Shown: positions 11,886 to 23,450, counted from the stretch's first letter. The stretch is 64,000 nucleotides of DNA from Anaspis maculata (GCA_949128115.1 OX421967.1:26738635-26802634), one strand, 5' to 3'. Numbers and translations are program-made. Notes: a model not told the origin generated them from the letters alone.

Positions 11886-14202
11886 GTATGCCTTTTCTTA
11901 TTTTACTATGTTCATGGTAGAGGCTGGATTGGTGAAACGCAGAATGTTTGATGATGATAGCTTGGCGCGATTTCGGGATTTGTTTGCGGGAATATATGAG
12001 CGGTTGAGAGGGCTGTGTGAGAGTGAGTGTGATCTGTTTGAGGTTTTTTGGCACGGATTTCAATTTGCTTTTCAGATGGCTTTTCCCAATAAATTAGTTA
12101 AAAAGAAAACTACAAAGCAGGCCGATAAATTTGTTGGGTCTATGCAACTTAAAGCTTTATCTCAAAAACTGCGGGATCTTGAACTTATAAAAAAAGTTTT
12201 CCGGAATGACTACCTGCTCCAGGAATTTAAGAATCTAAAGTCCAAATACAAAACGCAAATTAATGCAGAAAAGAGAGAACACGCAAGAAGAATTATCGAA
12301 AATTCCAACAATAAAACTAAAACATTGTGGAAAATGGTAAATAGCCAGATAAATAGGAACATAGGTAGCAACGTTGCAATTACTCTGAGGGTGGAGGATC
12401 GGACTTTGACCGATCCTAAGGGAGTTGTGGAGGCATTTGCTCAGTACTTTTCCACAGCTGTGAGGAACAAGCTGGCCAGTCATTTCGGTGGGATGACGGG
12501 GAGTTTTACCTCCACCCGTCGGTAAAACGGGAGGTCAAGGAGATAATCTTGAATATGGCTAACAAGGGTTCTCCCAAGATGGATGAGGTTCCTGTGTCAT
12601 TGCTTAAAAACTGTGTGAATCAATTTGCAGACTGTTTGGAGGTAATTGTTAATGGCTCGATTGTTGCTGGAAAGTTCCCGGATCAGTTAAAGACAGCGGT
12701 GACTATACCAATCCACAAAAAAGGTGGAGAGACGATGTCCAGAATTACCGGCCGGTATTGTTGCTGAGCGTTTTTTCGAAGGTCATCGAGAAGGCTGTGG
12801 TTAACAAAATGATGTTATTTCTGGAAAGTCAAAATATAATTGCTGATGAGAAGCATGGCTTCCGCAAGGGTCGATCAACGGAGACTGCTGCCGTTCAAAT
12901 GGTGCAATACGTCTATAAAGGCCTTGATGCAGGCAATTTCGTGGCCGGGATCTTCTTCGACCTCACAGCGGTTTTTGATACGCTAGAGAGAAGTATGTGG
13001 GTGAAAAGTTGAATAATATGGGAATTCGTGGAAGTGTGAATGAATGGGTAATGTCATATCTGGATGGTAGAAAATTCAAGGTGAGAGTGGGAGAAGCGTG
13101 GTCAGGAGTGTATGGGGAAAGTTGCCGGGCCTAGTGTTTTTCTGCTGTATGTGAATGACCTCCCCGACCATATCAGTCATGGCAAAGTAATAATGTACGC
13201 TGACGACACCACCATTCTGTTGTCAGCAAGAACAATCGATGGACTGCATGATCAGTTATCATTGACGATAAAGGAATTTAATGACTGGTGTACCTAAAAT
13301 CGACTAATGGTTAATTATGACAAGACAGTTTTACTGAATTTCAAAGTGCGGCAATGTAACCCTAAAAAATTCTAGCTCGGCCAAATTTCTAGGCATCGTT
13401 GTGAACGAGAATGTAGACTGGGGCCGTCACATTGATGGTGTGTGCAAGAGGGTAGCTCAACTTAATTTTGCTATAACAATACTCAAGAGTAACCTGGACC
13501 GGAACTATGTACTAAATGTATATTTCGCGATGGTGTATCCGGTGATCTCATACAATATCATTGTGTGGGGATGCGGTGGTACTCTTGAGAGACTATTTGT
13601 ACTACAAAAAGGGTAGAGCGCAACATCTTTGGCATGAGGCCTAGGGAGACCTGTCGGGGGGTTTTTAGAGACAGTGGCATACTGACGGTGGCTTGTATTT
13701 ACCTATATAAATATCAGAACAAAGGGACGCTGACGTTGCATAGTGACAAGTATGAGTATCTGACAAGAAACAGGGCAAAGATATGTGTCGACAAAGTAAA
13801 TAGGGCACTAACAAAGAGATCACCCAAATATGCGGGAAGCGCATATTTCAATAAGCTGCCTTCGCACATAGCCAACGTTGCAATGTTAACAGAATTTGAA
13901 AAAAACTAAAAGTTTACCTTACCCAGAACTGTTTTTATACTGTCAATGAGTACATGGCAACCTAAGACCAGGCTCGATATAAATATATATTCGTGGAGTC
14001 AGTCCACTGCTGTGATATGCTTGTTATTGTTGATGTTAATGTTTTTGTCCATATTCTGTCTATTTCTTCGTGTACATATTTATTATATTTATTGTATACC
14101 TATGTATAGACTATTTGCCTCACAAACTGACGTGGCTATGATTTTAATGAAGTGATCTTTGAGCTGAATAAATTATTTATTTATTTATTTATTTATTCAT
14201 GT
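11886..14202 (+). pseudogene. 5'-truncated, frameshifted non-LTR retrotransposon (LINE)
   Basis: An open frame at 11908-12525 (205 codons) resembles the linker between endonuclease and RT in Jockey/CR1-group LINEs. RT blocks follow in shifting frames: PVSLLKNCVNQFADCLEVIV (12590), AVTIPIHKKGG (12700), HGFRKGRSTETA (12850), FFDLTAVFDTL at the first catalytic aspartate (12955), FLLYVNDLPDHI and MYADDTTILLSA (13140-13230, catalytic ADD). The C-terminal region is at 13401-13905. At least four frameshifts or stops break it. There is no endonuclease domain, so it is 5' truncated. The 3' end is an AT-rich trailer ending in AATAAATTATTTATTTATTT. Clade is uncertain: Jockey or CR1-like. Confidence 0.85.
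14172..14197. repeat. (ATTT)n tail of the LINE
   Basis: About six tandem TTTA/ATTT units directly follow AATAAA at the 3' end of the LINE. They are consistent with a simple-repeat LINE tail, but could be an independent microsatellite. Confidence 0.7.
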
Positions 14203-14204
14203 GT

Positions 14205-14560
14205 CGCTTGGAGTCCTAATGAGCCTCCTTTTTTTTTTCTTGTACTTGCCTTCCGGAAATCTAGTGAGCCATCGTTGTCTTCTTGTATTATTTGGAGCCC
14301 AAGTTAACCTTCTTATGTCTTCGTGTGTATCTTGAAGCCTTACTGAGCTTTATTTGTCTTATATTGTGCCTGTCTAAAATCTATACCTAATGAGTCCGCA
14401 AAGTCCTCTTGTATTATCCGGAGTCCGAGTGAGTTGCCAGTCAGCTTTGTCTGTCCTTCAGAGCCCTACTGAGCCCCTTAATCTTTTTTGTGCCTATCGG
14501 AATTCTAATGAGTGCCTTCATGTTTTCTCATACTGTTCAGAAGCCAGCTGAGCTTCCTTG
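14205..14560 (-). repeat. Reversed outpost of the 40-bp satellite
   Basis: Degenerate units such as GGAGTCCTAATGAGCC, GGAGCCCAAGTTAACC, GGAGTCCGAGTGAG and CAGAGCCCTACTGAGCCCC recur about every 40-60 bp. They are the reverse complement of the GGGGGCTCACTAGGGCTCC units at 57175-61735. Divergence is higher than in the main array. Confidence 0.7.
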
Positions 14561-15008
14561 CGTCTTTATTTGTAATTTTGTTATCAAAAGACGTCCTCTT
14601 GCCTTTTCTAATGCTCCGCCACTGGAGAATTGCGTTTGAATGTGCGCTCACCGCTATCATCTGGAGACTTCGGACTTTCGGAAAAGAATTTTGTTTCCAG
14701 CATTACCACTATAAAGAAGAGGCCTGCGATTCCGATTTTTTGTATTTTTTCCTTCCCGAAAAAAGTACAAGCCCATAATTTCGGGCAGAAAAGATTTAGT
14801 CTTTTAATTTTGTCGTTGAAATTGTTGAACCAGAAGCATGTCTCAGTGAAACAGACCCGTGGGTTTGTGCCTTGTGGCCTTTCAGGTTAGTTTTCCTTGC
14901 ATTTTGGTTGTAGGAATTTCACATTTTGTTTCCTCTACAGATACTGTATCCCACTGTTTTAGTCTGCCGTATCAGGACATTGTATTTTCTTTCACCAAAA
15001 CACGGATA
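14561..15008. other. Stretch without recognised gene
   Basis: Overlapping short open frames occur on the plus strand with no domain motif. No shared repeat was recognised apart from its junctions with the satellite outpost and the tandem duplication. Confidence 0.35.
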
Positions 15009-16035
15009 AAATCTGTTGTGGGGCGACACAAAACTTTCCCGGCGGTATCCAGGGACGTCAGTAATGATTTTGATCTAAGCGTCCCTTCGGGAAAGTGGGA
15101 CTTAATGGAGAAGTTGAGTGGAAAAGTTCCAGTGAGTTGAGCGTTTAGCGAGCATCCTGCATCCATTGTTGAGCCGACAGAACCAGTGACAGGTTCAGGT
15201 TCCCACGATGATGAAATATTTCGAAAGGTAGAACTAGGAAGCTAACTGTTGTGCTATCTCAAGAATGCAATGCTAGTTCTTATTAAAATTTTTGTTCCTA
15301 CTTTAGACATGATGATGAAATTACACAAACTTGACTGAGAACTTTCTGCATCTGTGTGTCAAATTTCAACTCTATATCTTCAATTTAAGGCTTGGGCAGA
15401 CAAGCCCAGACCCAATGTGCCATCTGAGGGCTTCCAAACTAAATCATCTTCCCAAAGTCTAATCAGGTCATTCCAGGCTGAACTTATGCTTTCGTACCTG
15501 ATTTCGATTTAATCTGATTAACAATTTGGTAGTTATCGTGTCAGAACCGTTTAATTTGCGCGATCGCATTATGAAGTAATCTGTTGTGGGGCGACACAAA
15601 ACTTTCCTGGCGGTATCCAGGGACGTCAGGAAGGATTTGGATTCAGGCGTCCCTTCGGGAAAGTGGGATTTAATTGAGAAGTTGATTTGGAAAATTCTAG
15701 TGAGTTGAGCGTTGTTGAGCGAGCATCCTGCATCCATTGTTGGGGCGACAGAATAAGTGACAGGCTCTTATAGGTTTCCACGGTGATGAAATATTTTGAA
15801 AGGTAGAACTAGGAAGAAGACAATAATTGTTGCGAAATTTGAAGAATGCAATGCTATATCCAGATAAGCCCAGACCCAATGTGTCACCTGAAGGCTTCCG
15901 ATCAAAATCATCTACTTAAAGTCTAATCAGGTCATTCCAGACTTAACTTATGCTTTCGTACCTGATTTCGACTTGATCGGATCAATAATTCGGTAATTAT
16001 CGTGGCAGAACCGCTTAATTTGCACGATCGCATAA
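15009..16035 (+). repeat. Two-copy tandem duplication of about 0.5 kb
   Basis: Block 1 (GTTGTGGGGCGACACAAAAC to GGTAGAACTAGGAAG) occurs at about 15015-15241 and 15582-15815. Block 2 (CAGACCCAATGTG, TCTAATCAGGTCATTCCAG, CTTTCGTACCTGATTTCGA, CGATCGCAT) occurs at about 15405-15570 and 15868-16032. Order is preserved, so this is a direct tandem duplication. The spacer between the blocks is longer in copy 1. The minus-strand frames in both copies are similar only because the DNA is duplicated; I recognise no domain. Confidence 0.8.
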
Positions 16036-17933
16036 GCGGTTTTATATTTTCAGTAGGATAATTTCCGGGAAATTGGAGAGAAATTATTGGAAAATGTTCA
16101 AGAACCAGTTATCTATTCTTCAAAAACAAATGGTAAAAATCTGACAAACCGCGTATTCGCCAGTTCGCGACACAAATAAATCAGCAAACAGCGCTTCTCA
16201 AACCATTACACTTCTGATAGTTATGATGCGTTTTTCGAAGCGAAACAAGCTTGATAGCAACTTTCGAGGTAAGAAACATAATGTTGCTATAACAGAAGTG
16301 TTTCACGTAATTCATTGTTGCGGGGTTTATTGACGTGATAATCACATGAAAGAGTAATGTACTTCGCCAATTGTTTCTTTAATAATTTAAAAGAACAGCA
16401 TTACCGGTTTCATGGAATTCAATCTTCAAGAAAAAACCTGTGTAGGGCATTTTGAATGGGCCCCCTTCTTGGGGCCTGAATCAAGGTATTCCAGATGGTC
16501 CCGAGAATCAAGTTGCTGAGAACCGTTCGAGAAACAATATTCGTGAATTGCAACCTCCCATCATCAGAGTAACAGTCTTCCTTGTATGCTGATAGGATGA
16601 ATCAGCATCGTCCAAGAAAAGAGAGTCATAAAGTCAGAACCAGACTTCCGACTTGAAAAATTTCAAAACTGGGCGCAAGCCAAAACATCACGCTTTATGA
16701 TTCTCCTAACTATTTGCATTTGAGAAAAAAAATTCTGGAAATAAAGGTCCGTTGAATTTGCTTGTATTTTGCACTGTTTTACATTTCACCGTGTAGATAT
16801 TTGATTTGAGCTCCCTGATCCTCAGCTCCTGAAGGTAGATAACGAAAAGACTGAGATCACTAACCGTCAAAACAGAATCGAAATGGTTTGTGTCATTCAA
16901 AAGTTATTGTGATCCAAAGTGTGTGACTACGAAAATTGAAACATTGATAATTGGATGTGCTACAGAGTGTTGATGATGGTAACAAACAAAAACAACCACC
17001 CATTGACACGTGCTCATCGACCTGTCAAAAGTCAGTATTAAAATGCAATCCTAACTCTAGATGCAATAAAGTCTGCTATGTCCGCTAAATAATTCAGGAA
17101 ATTCGCGTCACATAGCCAGACGCTAGACCAATTTATACCGCCACCAATAAATAAAAAATCAATTCCGCTGATACATAATGCACGCTGTGTATGTGTTAGT
17201 GCAAGTGTGAATTGTTATAGTCCTGCCATGCTCTACACCACCACCACAACCACCAACACCACCGCCAGCAGCATACATTCCCAATGCAATATGGAATCTC
17301 CACCAGTAAACATGGTCCCGCGTCTGATGCAGTGGCAGTACATAGAATTCGCACGACTCCGCTACATACACATAGATATGGTAAACATACATGTATACAC
17401 ATTTATCCATCGTTTAATATATTTACAAAGTCTCTTCCTCACACTTTGTAACATTCAAATGTAATCGCCGCCGTCGATTTGGGTCGGATTTTTTGCGGAA
17501 CGTCCGTCGGGCGCCTTCTTCTTACATCACAGTAGTCTCGGTGACCGCAGAGCTCTTGTTAATAGTTGGCGATCGGCGCTTATCGCAGCCCACTTGGCAT
17601 GCTCTTTCCGCCGTATATTCGCCTTTTAGGGCTAAGGTGTCCCCTTTTTCGAATCCCGCAGTCGCAGGTGTTGACATTCAAATATTAATCTGTCGCCAGC
17701 TGGTGGCGTTCTGGCGAATACTGACCTGCGCTGCATCGGTTGAATGTTAGATGGAGGAGCACGTGCTTGCCGTGAGCTTTCCGTATTCGGCCATTAATAA
17801 ATCAAAGCCGGTGTAGCCGTGCAAAAACTCCAGACTAGAAAATTAAATTATTGTTCACTTCCAGTCACTTGCCTTCGTCATTTACTTTTAGCAAGTACAG
17901 TAGGTTATTGTGGTGTCCTGCCAGCTCAACTAT
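16036..17933. other. Stretch without recognised gene
   Basis: The only structure seen is a short CCACCA-rich low-complexity tract at about 17233-17275 (partly imperfect CCA/CAA triplets). No motif-bearing frame was found. Confidence 0.4.
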
Positions 17934-18104
17934 TGTGACGTATTTCGCGTACGGGTCCGTTTATAATTGAGACGATTGTTTTAAAACACACACTGTTTAT
18001 TACTGCGTACTACACTGAATACACGCCAACAATTACTACTTGAGGATATCGCTGGTTACTAGTCGCTTTCTATCCGCTCTCTACCACTTCGTATTCAATC
18101 TTGG
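17934..18104 (-). repeat. Partial 3' LTR of the degraded Gypsy element
   Basis: It matches the terminal 170 bp of the 5' LTR and of the solo LTR at 28058-28560, from TGTGACGTATTTCGCGTAC through CGCTTTCTATCCGCTCTC. It then stops abruptly and is followed by integrase-coding sequence. The rest of the LTR was deleted together with the end of pol. Confidence 0.8.
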
Positions 18105-18555
18105 AACACGTTGGTTTTGAAGTTTCATCCCTGCTCTGAGTATAATTCCAAAGGTACTTCGAAACAGCTAATCGATTGTCCACCAGCACCCTCGCCACTG
18201 TAGAAGCCTCTTGGTTGTGTAGGGCGTACGCTTCCGGCCATTTGCTGAAGTAGTCCATGGCAACCAAGATGTATTTGTTGCCATCTTCCGTTGTGGGGAA
18301 CGGGCCAGCCAAATCGATCGCGATGCGTCCAAAAGGCGCTTCAACATTGTAAGTCTTCAGCTCCTCTTGTCTGCGAGTTCTTGGTCCTTTGCTGGGTGGT
18401 GGTGGTGCCTTTACCTCGCACTGACGACACCAGGTTTCCCCGTCGTCCCAGCAGTTCACCCAGTAGAACCGCTTGCGCACCTTGACCAACGGCTTGTTCA
18501 CCCCAAGGTGCCCTTCAGTGACGCTATCGTGCACTTCCTTCAGGACCTCTTTCAC
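18105..18555 (-). pseudogene. Gypsy integrase N-terminal half
   Basis: The frame begins MKEVLKEVHDSVTEGHLG, giving the two zinc-ligand histidines, and continues YWVNCWDDGETWCRQC-like with two of the cysteines of the HHCC domain. It then reaches AIDLAGPFPTTEDGNKYILV, which carries the first catalytic aspartate of the integrase core, and SKWPEAYAL. After ASTVARVLVDN the expected core with the second aspartate and the glutamate is missing. The frame jumps to the polyprotein tail and runs into LTR sequence. It therefore encodes a truncated, catalytically dead integrase. Confidence 0.85.
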
Positions 18556-18641
18556 TCTTCCCTAAGGCAGCACCAATCGAACCATCTTCTTCTTTCTATC
18601 AGGAGTCTCCCAGACTCTCTTCAGCAGCCCATTCTCTATCC

Positions 18642-19125
18642 TCAGAGAATTCCACTGAGCCCAAAGAGGTTTGAATTCGGCCCTTCACCAGAGATCTCGG
18701 CCTCTGGCTCTAGTCTTTCCTGGTCAAGTTTCTTTCTTTCAGCAAGTGAACCGATGGCTGGGTCCTCGCGCTGCTCCTTCCTGAGCTCAGCCGTAGTCCA
18801 ATTTCTCGAGGTTTCATCGACAAGTGCTTTGATCTTGACGTTTCGACTCTGCTGGTTCACCCTCTTGCCGTGCCTGCAGTCTTTGTTGCCTGGTCTTCGA
18901 GAAAGACCAGCCGTTTTGCTATTGCCATGACTCTTTCCAGGACAACGTTGGATTCCTCGATCGGCAGCCCGTTCCAGCATGGAACGGTCTGCTGAACGGT
19001 ACCGTTGCCAGCAATCACGCTGCAGATGGCCATCCTTCCCACAATTGAAGCAACGCAGCCTTTCTCCTGTGCGATTGCTTTCTCTTGATTGATGACCATC
19101 TCGATCACCAGCTCCCCGTTTCAGA
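18642..19125 (-). pseudogene. Gypsy Gag zinc-knuckle region, distal copy
   Basis: In the minus strand near 19040-19085, RCFNCGKDGHLQRDC has the C-X2-C-X4-H-X4-C spacing of a retroviral-type nucleocapsid zinc knuckle. It continues in an open frame to 18642 with a charged, glutamine- and arginine-rich tail. The same module occurs in altered form at about 20345-20400 and 20490-20560, so the region has been duplicated. The frame leads to integrase without protease or RT in between. Confidence 0.75.
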
Positions 19126-19904
19126 ATGAAACGGTCTACTGAAGCGTATTATTACGGGTTGAAATCGTAATTGAAAGTGATTGATTCCGAGGTGGAGATA
19201 GTTGGGATTGGGAGAATTAAAAATACAGAATAAACTACAAAAAAATCAGGTTTATGATCGGGAAGAAAAGGTTCAAGAATATTTACAGTTCAACTTGATA
19301 TGGCGTGTTAACAAAAATAAAGGGGCGTTGCGCAGAGAACGCCAATAGAAAGGGTGAGCAATACCGCGAGAGTTGGCTTACAAACTATAACGTAGGTATC
19401 TACCTTTTCGATGACGCTGCGAGCACTCGAAGGGCCCAATCAAGCTCCAGCGACGACACTGAAACAGAGTACCTACACGAAAAACAACATACTGCCGTCC
19501 TACGTCCCGTTTCCGTCCTAAGGAAAATTAGTGTAGTAAACCGGTATAGCTACCCCCTAATAACGTCTCTCACTTCACGCAGAGACAATAATAATCCATA
19601 TAACAATAACACGCTGAATGTTAAATAGGTAACCTATTTTAAAACAGTAAAATAAAAGATAAGAGGCAACACTTGGTTTGCCCATCAACGAGTCTTGAAC
19701 GCATGAGCTTCGGGACAACCGCAACGATCAGCAGGATCTTGATAATCTGGACCAACTGACAACGTTGGTGGAGACGCCGATTGGACGGTAAGGTGGTGAA
19801 CTGATTTGGTACCTTTGAACATTCCAAAAGCTCACCATATGCTCTGGCATCTGGACAGACCAGAGAAATAGGACCGAGATGGTCACTTCAACGGAGTTGG
19901 CGAT

Positions 19905-20200
19905 TACTGACAGTTGCTGTCAACCAAAGGCGGCGCGGCGTTCTAGGAGTGGCGTTCAGCGCCGCTTTCCTCAATTTTGGTTCTTGAAGCACATCACATG
20001 ACTAGTGGGACTGCTTGCCATCAACAGGAACAGTAGAGGACCACTGAATCGCTACTGACAGTTGTTGTTAAACAAAGGCAGCGTTCTAGGAGTGTCGTTC
20101 AGCGCTTCTTTCGTTGATTTTGGTTCTCGAGGCACATGACATGACTGGTGGTACTGCTTGCCATCAACAGGAACAGCAGAGGAACTCTGAATCGCTACTC
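19905..20200 (-). repeat. Tandem duplication inside degraded Gypsy
   Basis: Two direct copies with a period of about 135 bp (about 19910-20050 and 20055-20197) share GTTCTAGGAGTG, CGTTCAGCGC, TTTTGGTTCT and TGCTTGCCATCAACAGGAAC. The copies differ by scattered substitutions and small indels. Confidence 0.75.
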
Positions 20201-20438
20201 GGCCGATGGTTATTGGATCTTTCTTTGCAGAATCAGCCGGAGCCTCCGAAAATAACAACCAACTCTTCTTTTTTTTTGGTTTCCCTGGTTTCATTATTCT
20301 GTATCGCCAAGTCGATTTCTGAAACCGTAACAGTATCGTCGCCTGCAGTCGCATTGCAGACGTCTGTCCTTCCTACATTCAAAGCAACGTGGTCTATGTC
20401 CTCTACGATTGCTTTCTCTCGGTTGGTGACTTTTTCGA

Positions 20439-21219
20439 TCAGCAGTTTCCCATCCCATCATGGAACGGTCTGCTGAACTCGATCATTGTCTGCAGTCCCG
20501 ATGAAGATGTCGCGATCTTCCACAGCCGAAGCAACGCAGTCTTCCTCCAACTTTTGGCTCGTCTTGGAGCGTTGAGGATTTTCCCATACATTCCTTCGAA
20601 CGATTTCTCGGCAGTAGGTATGTGAACTCTCGGATTCCTCAACGCCCACCGGCTTGATTTGGCGACTGCACACGTCTTTAACTGCATCGATGCAGATCGC
20701 CTGGATCAGTGCGTCGCTGATATCGACTGGGTTTTCAATCATCACCGTCTCACGCAAGTCTTGGTCTCGAATTCTATAGACGAAGGTATCTCTGGAATAC
20801 CTTTCATCATCTTCCATAGACGATGTCTGTCAAGAGGTGCGGTGGGTAAATTGGGTACGCTATAAAAGCCAGCCTCTGAACATCAGTCCCAAATTCCTGT
20901 AGCTTTCTCCGCTTCTCTGCGTTCTTGACGAAAAATTAGCTTGATGAACCTGCCGTCCGCGATGATCCCCATAGTGGAATTCCAGAACTTTGGGAAGCTT
21001 CTATAAGTCCTTCTGCTCGCTCTCTGGAAGCGTTTGCAGCAGCTCAAACGCTGGACCTCTTGAAGCAAGGATGAGTGCCTCAGCTTTATCTTCGTCATTC
21101 CATCCGTTCACCTCGGCAACAACGTCAAATTGCCTCTTGTAGGTCGTCCATGGGCTTTGTCCATCAAAGGTTGGCGGTTTCACAAGATGAATACTTGCCA
21201 AAGCTGTCATCGGGACCAC
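20439..21219 (-). pseudogene. Gypsy Gag, frame-broken
   Basis: The minus-strand frame 21001-21219 reads HLVKPPTFDGQSPWTTYKRQ, FDVVAEVNGW, ALILASRGPAFELLQTLPES. This is the typical opening of Gag from Mag/CsRn1-like Gypsy elements (LP.FDG..SW..Y..QF...A..NGW, LRG.A...L..LP). After a frame break, the second frame (20458-20817) is charged and ends in a region where CFGCGRSRHLHRDC gives a C-X2-C-X4-H-X4-C zinc knuckle. Gag normally forms the particle and binds RNA. This copy is interrupted and cannot be functional. Confidence 0.8.
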
Positions 21220-21428
21220 CGTATTACTTACGGCTGTACTGTGAACACATCATTCTAGCTACCCAACGTTTGCCTCCATCGTTACAATGTTTTCTGCTAG
21301 CCTCCTCACATTGCCGTCGAAGTATCGCGTATGGTGTTCCAAAGCCGTCATCAGCTCTTCTAGACACTTCTTTTTTTTTCTATTACTTCAATTCCAATAC
21401 TTCCGAATACCTTGTAGTCGACACCAAA

Positions 21429-22976
21429 TGTTACGTGTTTCGCTTACGGGATCGTTTATAACTGAGACGATCGTTTTAACACACACTGTTTATTACTGCG
21501 TACTACAATAAATACACGTTCACAATTACTACTTGGGAATATCGCTGGTTCCTAGTGTAGGACGATAAATTTCTGTAAGTCAGGGAATGCCGGAAGGGCA
21601 TATCGTTACTCAAAACGATAAGTAAAACAATGATTGAAATTAACGTCTTGTTCCAATAACAATCAACTTTACAATTTAATGAAACAATCCAACAATCTTG
21701 AACGCAATGGAAGGCGGCGGTTTGGTCATGGTCATGGTCATCTGGTTCTGAAAAGATAAAAATGGGTTTGAGCATTACGCTACTCTCATGAATTGATCTC
21801 AGGTCAATTCGGTGTTGAATTCAACTCAACTCAGTCTTGAATCATTATGACTCTAAAACATTTCCACTCAGAGCCTTGAATCAATATGACTCTGGAATAT
21901 TTCCGCTCAGCCTTACTAAATACGCGACTTGGCCTTCTATAGGCATTATGGAAACATCACGTCATAAATACCAGCCATAGTCAAGTAAACACCGTGATAA
22001 TGAAACGTGCAATGGTACCCCCAACGAGCACCTGTTTCCAATACCACATCACGTGTATCAAGCGTGATTATCTCATTCTAGGTTTGTCTACACGGGTGAT
22101 CACCTCCGATACCAATAACCTGACCCGTGCCGATTCGTGCAGTGAAGCCAGGGGATACTCGCGCAAGGCTTTTGAATCCAGCCACACAGAGCCATTCGCT
22201 AATCCCGCATCGTGCAATAGGGCCAGGGGATAGTCGCACATGGCCCCTGTAGCGTATTAGCGCAACTAATCCCGCATCGTGCAATGAGGTCAGGGGATAG
22301 TCGCACATGACCTCTGTAGCGTATTAGTTCAGACAAAACCTCCGTTCACTCTGTATAAGCAATGCTGAGGTTTTCATATTCAATTATTTACATAGGCACA
22401 ATCAATCTACAGTACACAAGTAGGTATATGCTCGTGAGAAGACTCACCATTTAGATGTTGACAGCTTCGTAAATTTGTCACAGAGAGAAATGAACCTTGT
22501 CATCAGTAACTATGCATTATTTCTACACACAAAGGTGAACAAACACAACCAACTGTTGCGGTCAATTGTTATTAAAAAATAGGTGTCTTACACTAGTCGC
22601 TTTCTATCCGCTCTCTACCACTCCGCATTCAGTACTAGTGTAGGCCGAGGATCGTTGTTTTGTACATATAGCTCTGACTAATTATCTCGACTGTTCCATG
22701 GGTTCTCCAGAAATTCCACAGTAACCCGGCCTACGATCTCTAGGCAACTCCAGAAAAATCACAACTCCCGCGTGCTTTCCGTGTGTTCTGGAATGTCGGC
22801 GCCTCCGCCAATTCGGCTGATGTTTTCTGATCGACCGTTGAAATCTCCCCATGTATTCCAATCGCCAAGCCATCGCATATATTCTGGAAATGTCCAGAGC
22901 TCCGCACTTGTACATTTCGACCTAATGGGAAGAGTCTAGAAAGATCGCGTGTTCTCCAGAATCGCCGCTCGTAACA
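21429..22976 (-). repeat. 5' LTR of degraded Gypsy, split by an insertion
   Basis: The two parts, 21429-21555 and 22593-22976, together align end to end with the 503-bp solo LTR at 28058-28560. Tips are TGTTACG and CGTAACA. A minus-strand AATAAA lies in the part equivalent to 28107-28123 of the solo LTR and is a candidate polyadenylation signal. Confidence 0.85.
21556..22592. mobile_element. 1037-bp LTR-like insertion within the Gypsy LTR
   Basis: The insertion starts TGTAGGAC and ends GTCTTACA, giving TG...CA ends with imperfect inverted tips. It is flanked by a perfect 4-bp TSD, CTAG (21552-21555 and 22593-22596); the uninterrupted LTR has a single CTAG here. TG...CA plus a 4-bp TSD fits a solo LTR of a different family, although a DNA element is not excluded. 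It contains about three direct repeats of a unit of roughly 60 bp near 22135-22325 (GCATCGTGCAAT.GG.CAGGGGATAGTCGCACATG). Confidence 0.7.
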
Positions 22977-23122
22977 CTATGGTTTTGAGTTAAGGCCGGC
23001 CTTAGCTGACCAGTTGCTATATCATCCATCGCACAAACCAACTGTGAATGATGGCGTTTTTCTTAAAAATTCAGTTTCAAACTGCTGACTTTTCATCAGA
23101 TTATGCACCGTTTTGCGAGAAG

Positions 23123-23450
23123 AGCCAGCGTAGCGCAGTGAGTTGACTGTTATTTCCTGTGCTGATGGTCCGGATTCGATTTCAGTCCAAGCTCAAGGGA
23201 AATGTAAGTTTCTTGATTAAGTTGAGCTGCTTGCTAAATGCAAAGGTGCGTCGTATGTGTCGCATTTGCACGTGCAATTTAAACGATAATGCCAGTCCCG
23301 TGGATGTTGGTGATCGTTAAAGATCCTCACCTTGTATTGGAGCACAAAGGGAAAGGGATTCGTCATTCGTCAGAATTTCTTTTTTAGTGGAGGGAAGCAT
23401 CCACTGGCATTTGTATGGGGCCTCGCAAGCGGAGCAGAAATAGGCCGACG
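23123..23450 (+). mobile_element. tRNA-derived SINE, second copy
   Basis: The body matches the minus-strand SINE at 5972-6300 (GCTTGCTAAATG, GATGTTGGTGATCGTTAAA, AGTGGAGGGAAGCATCCACTGGC). The head has an A-box-like TAGCGCAGTGAG and a degraded B box, GGATTCGATTTC. It is more decayed at the promoter than the first copy. Confidence 0.7.

Larger units (their letters stand above)
17934..22976 (-). mobile_element. Degraded Ty3/Gypsy LTR retrotransposon
   Basis: The element lies on the minus strand and is flanked by a 4-bp TSD, CTAT (17930-17933 and 22977-22980). LTR tips are TGTTACG...CGTAACA. The right (5') LTR is 507 bp once the nested insertion at 21556-22592 is removed. The left (3') LTR keeps only about 170 bp at its terminal end. 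Next to the 5' LTR, TGGTGTCGACTAC (minus, two bases after the LTR) fits a tRNA primer-binding site, tRNA not assigned. Internally there is a gag region (about 20439-21219), duplicated zinc-knuckle modules, and only the N-terminal half of integrase. Protease, RT and RNase H are missing, so it is non-autonomous and defective. Confidence 0.85.

Noticed and set aside
14972..15737. Two similar minus-strand frames (MDAGCSLN...) considered as a duplicated gene
   Set aside because: The similarity comes from the DNA tandem duplication; one copy is extended or shortened by frame changes and there is no recognisable domain.
18367..18930. 187-codon plus-strand open frame
   Set aside because: It is the antisense shadow of the Gypsy integrase and gag region.
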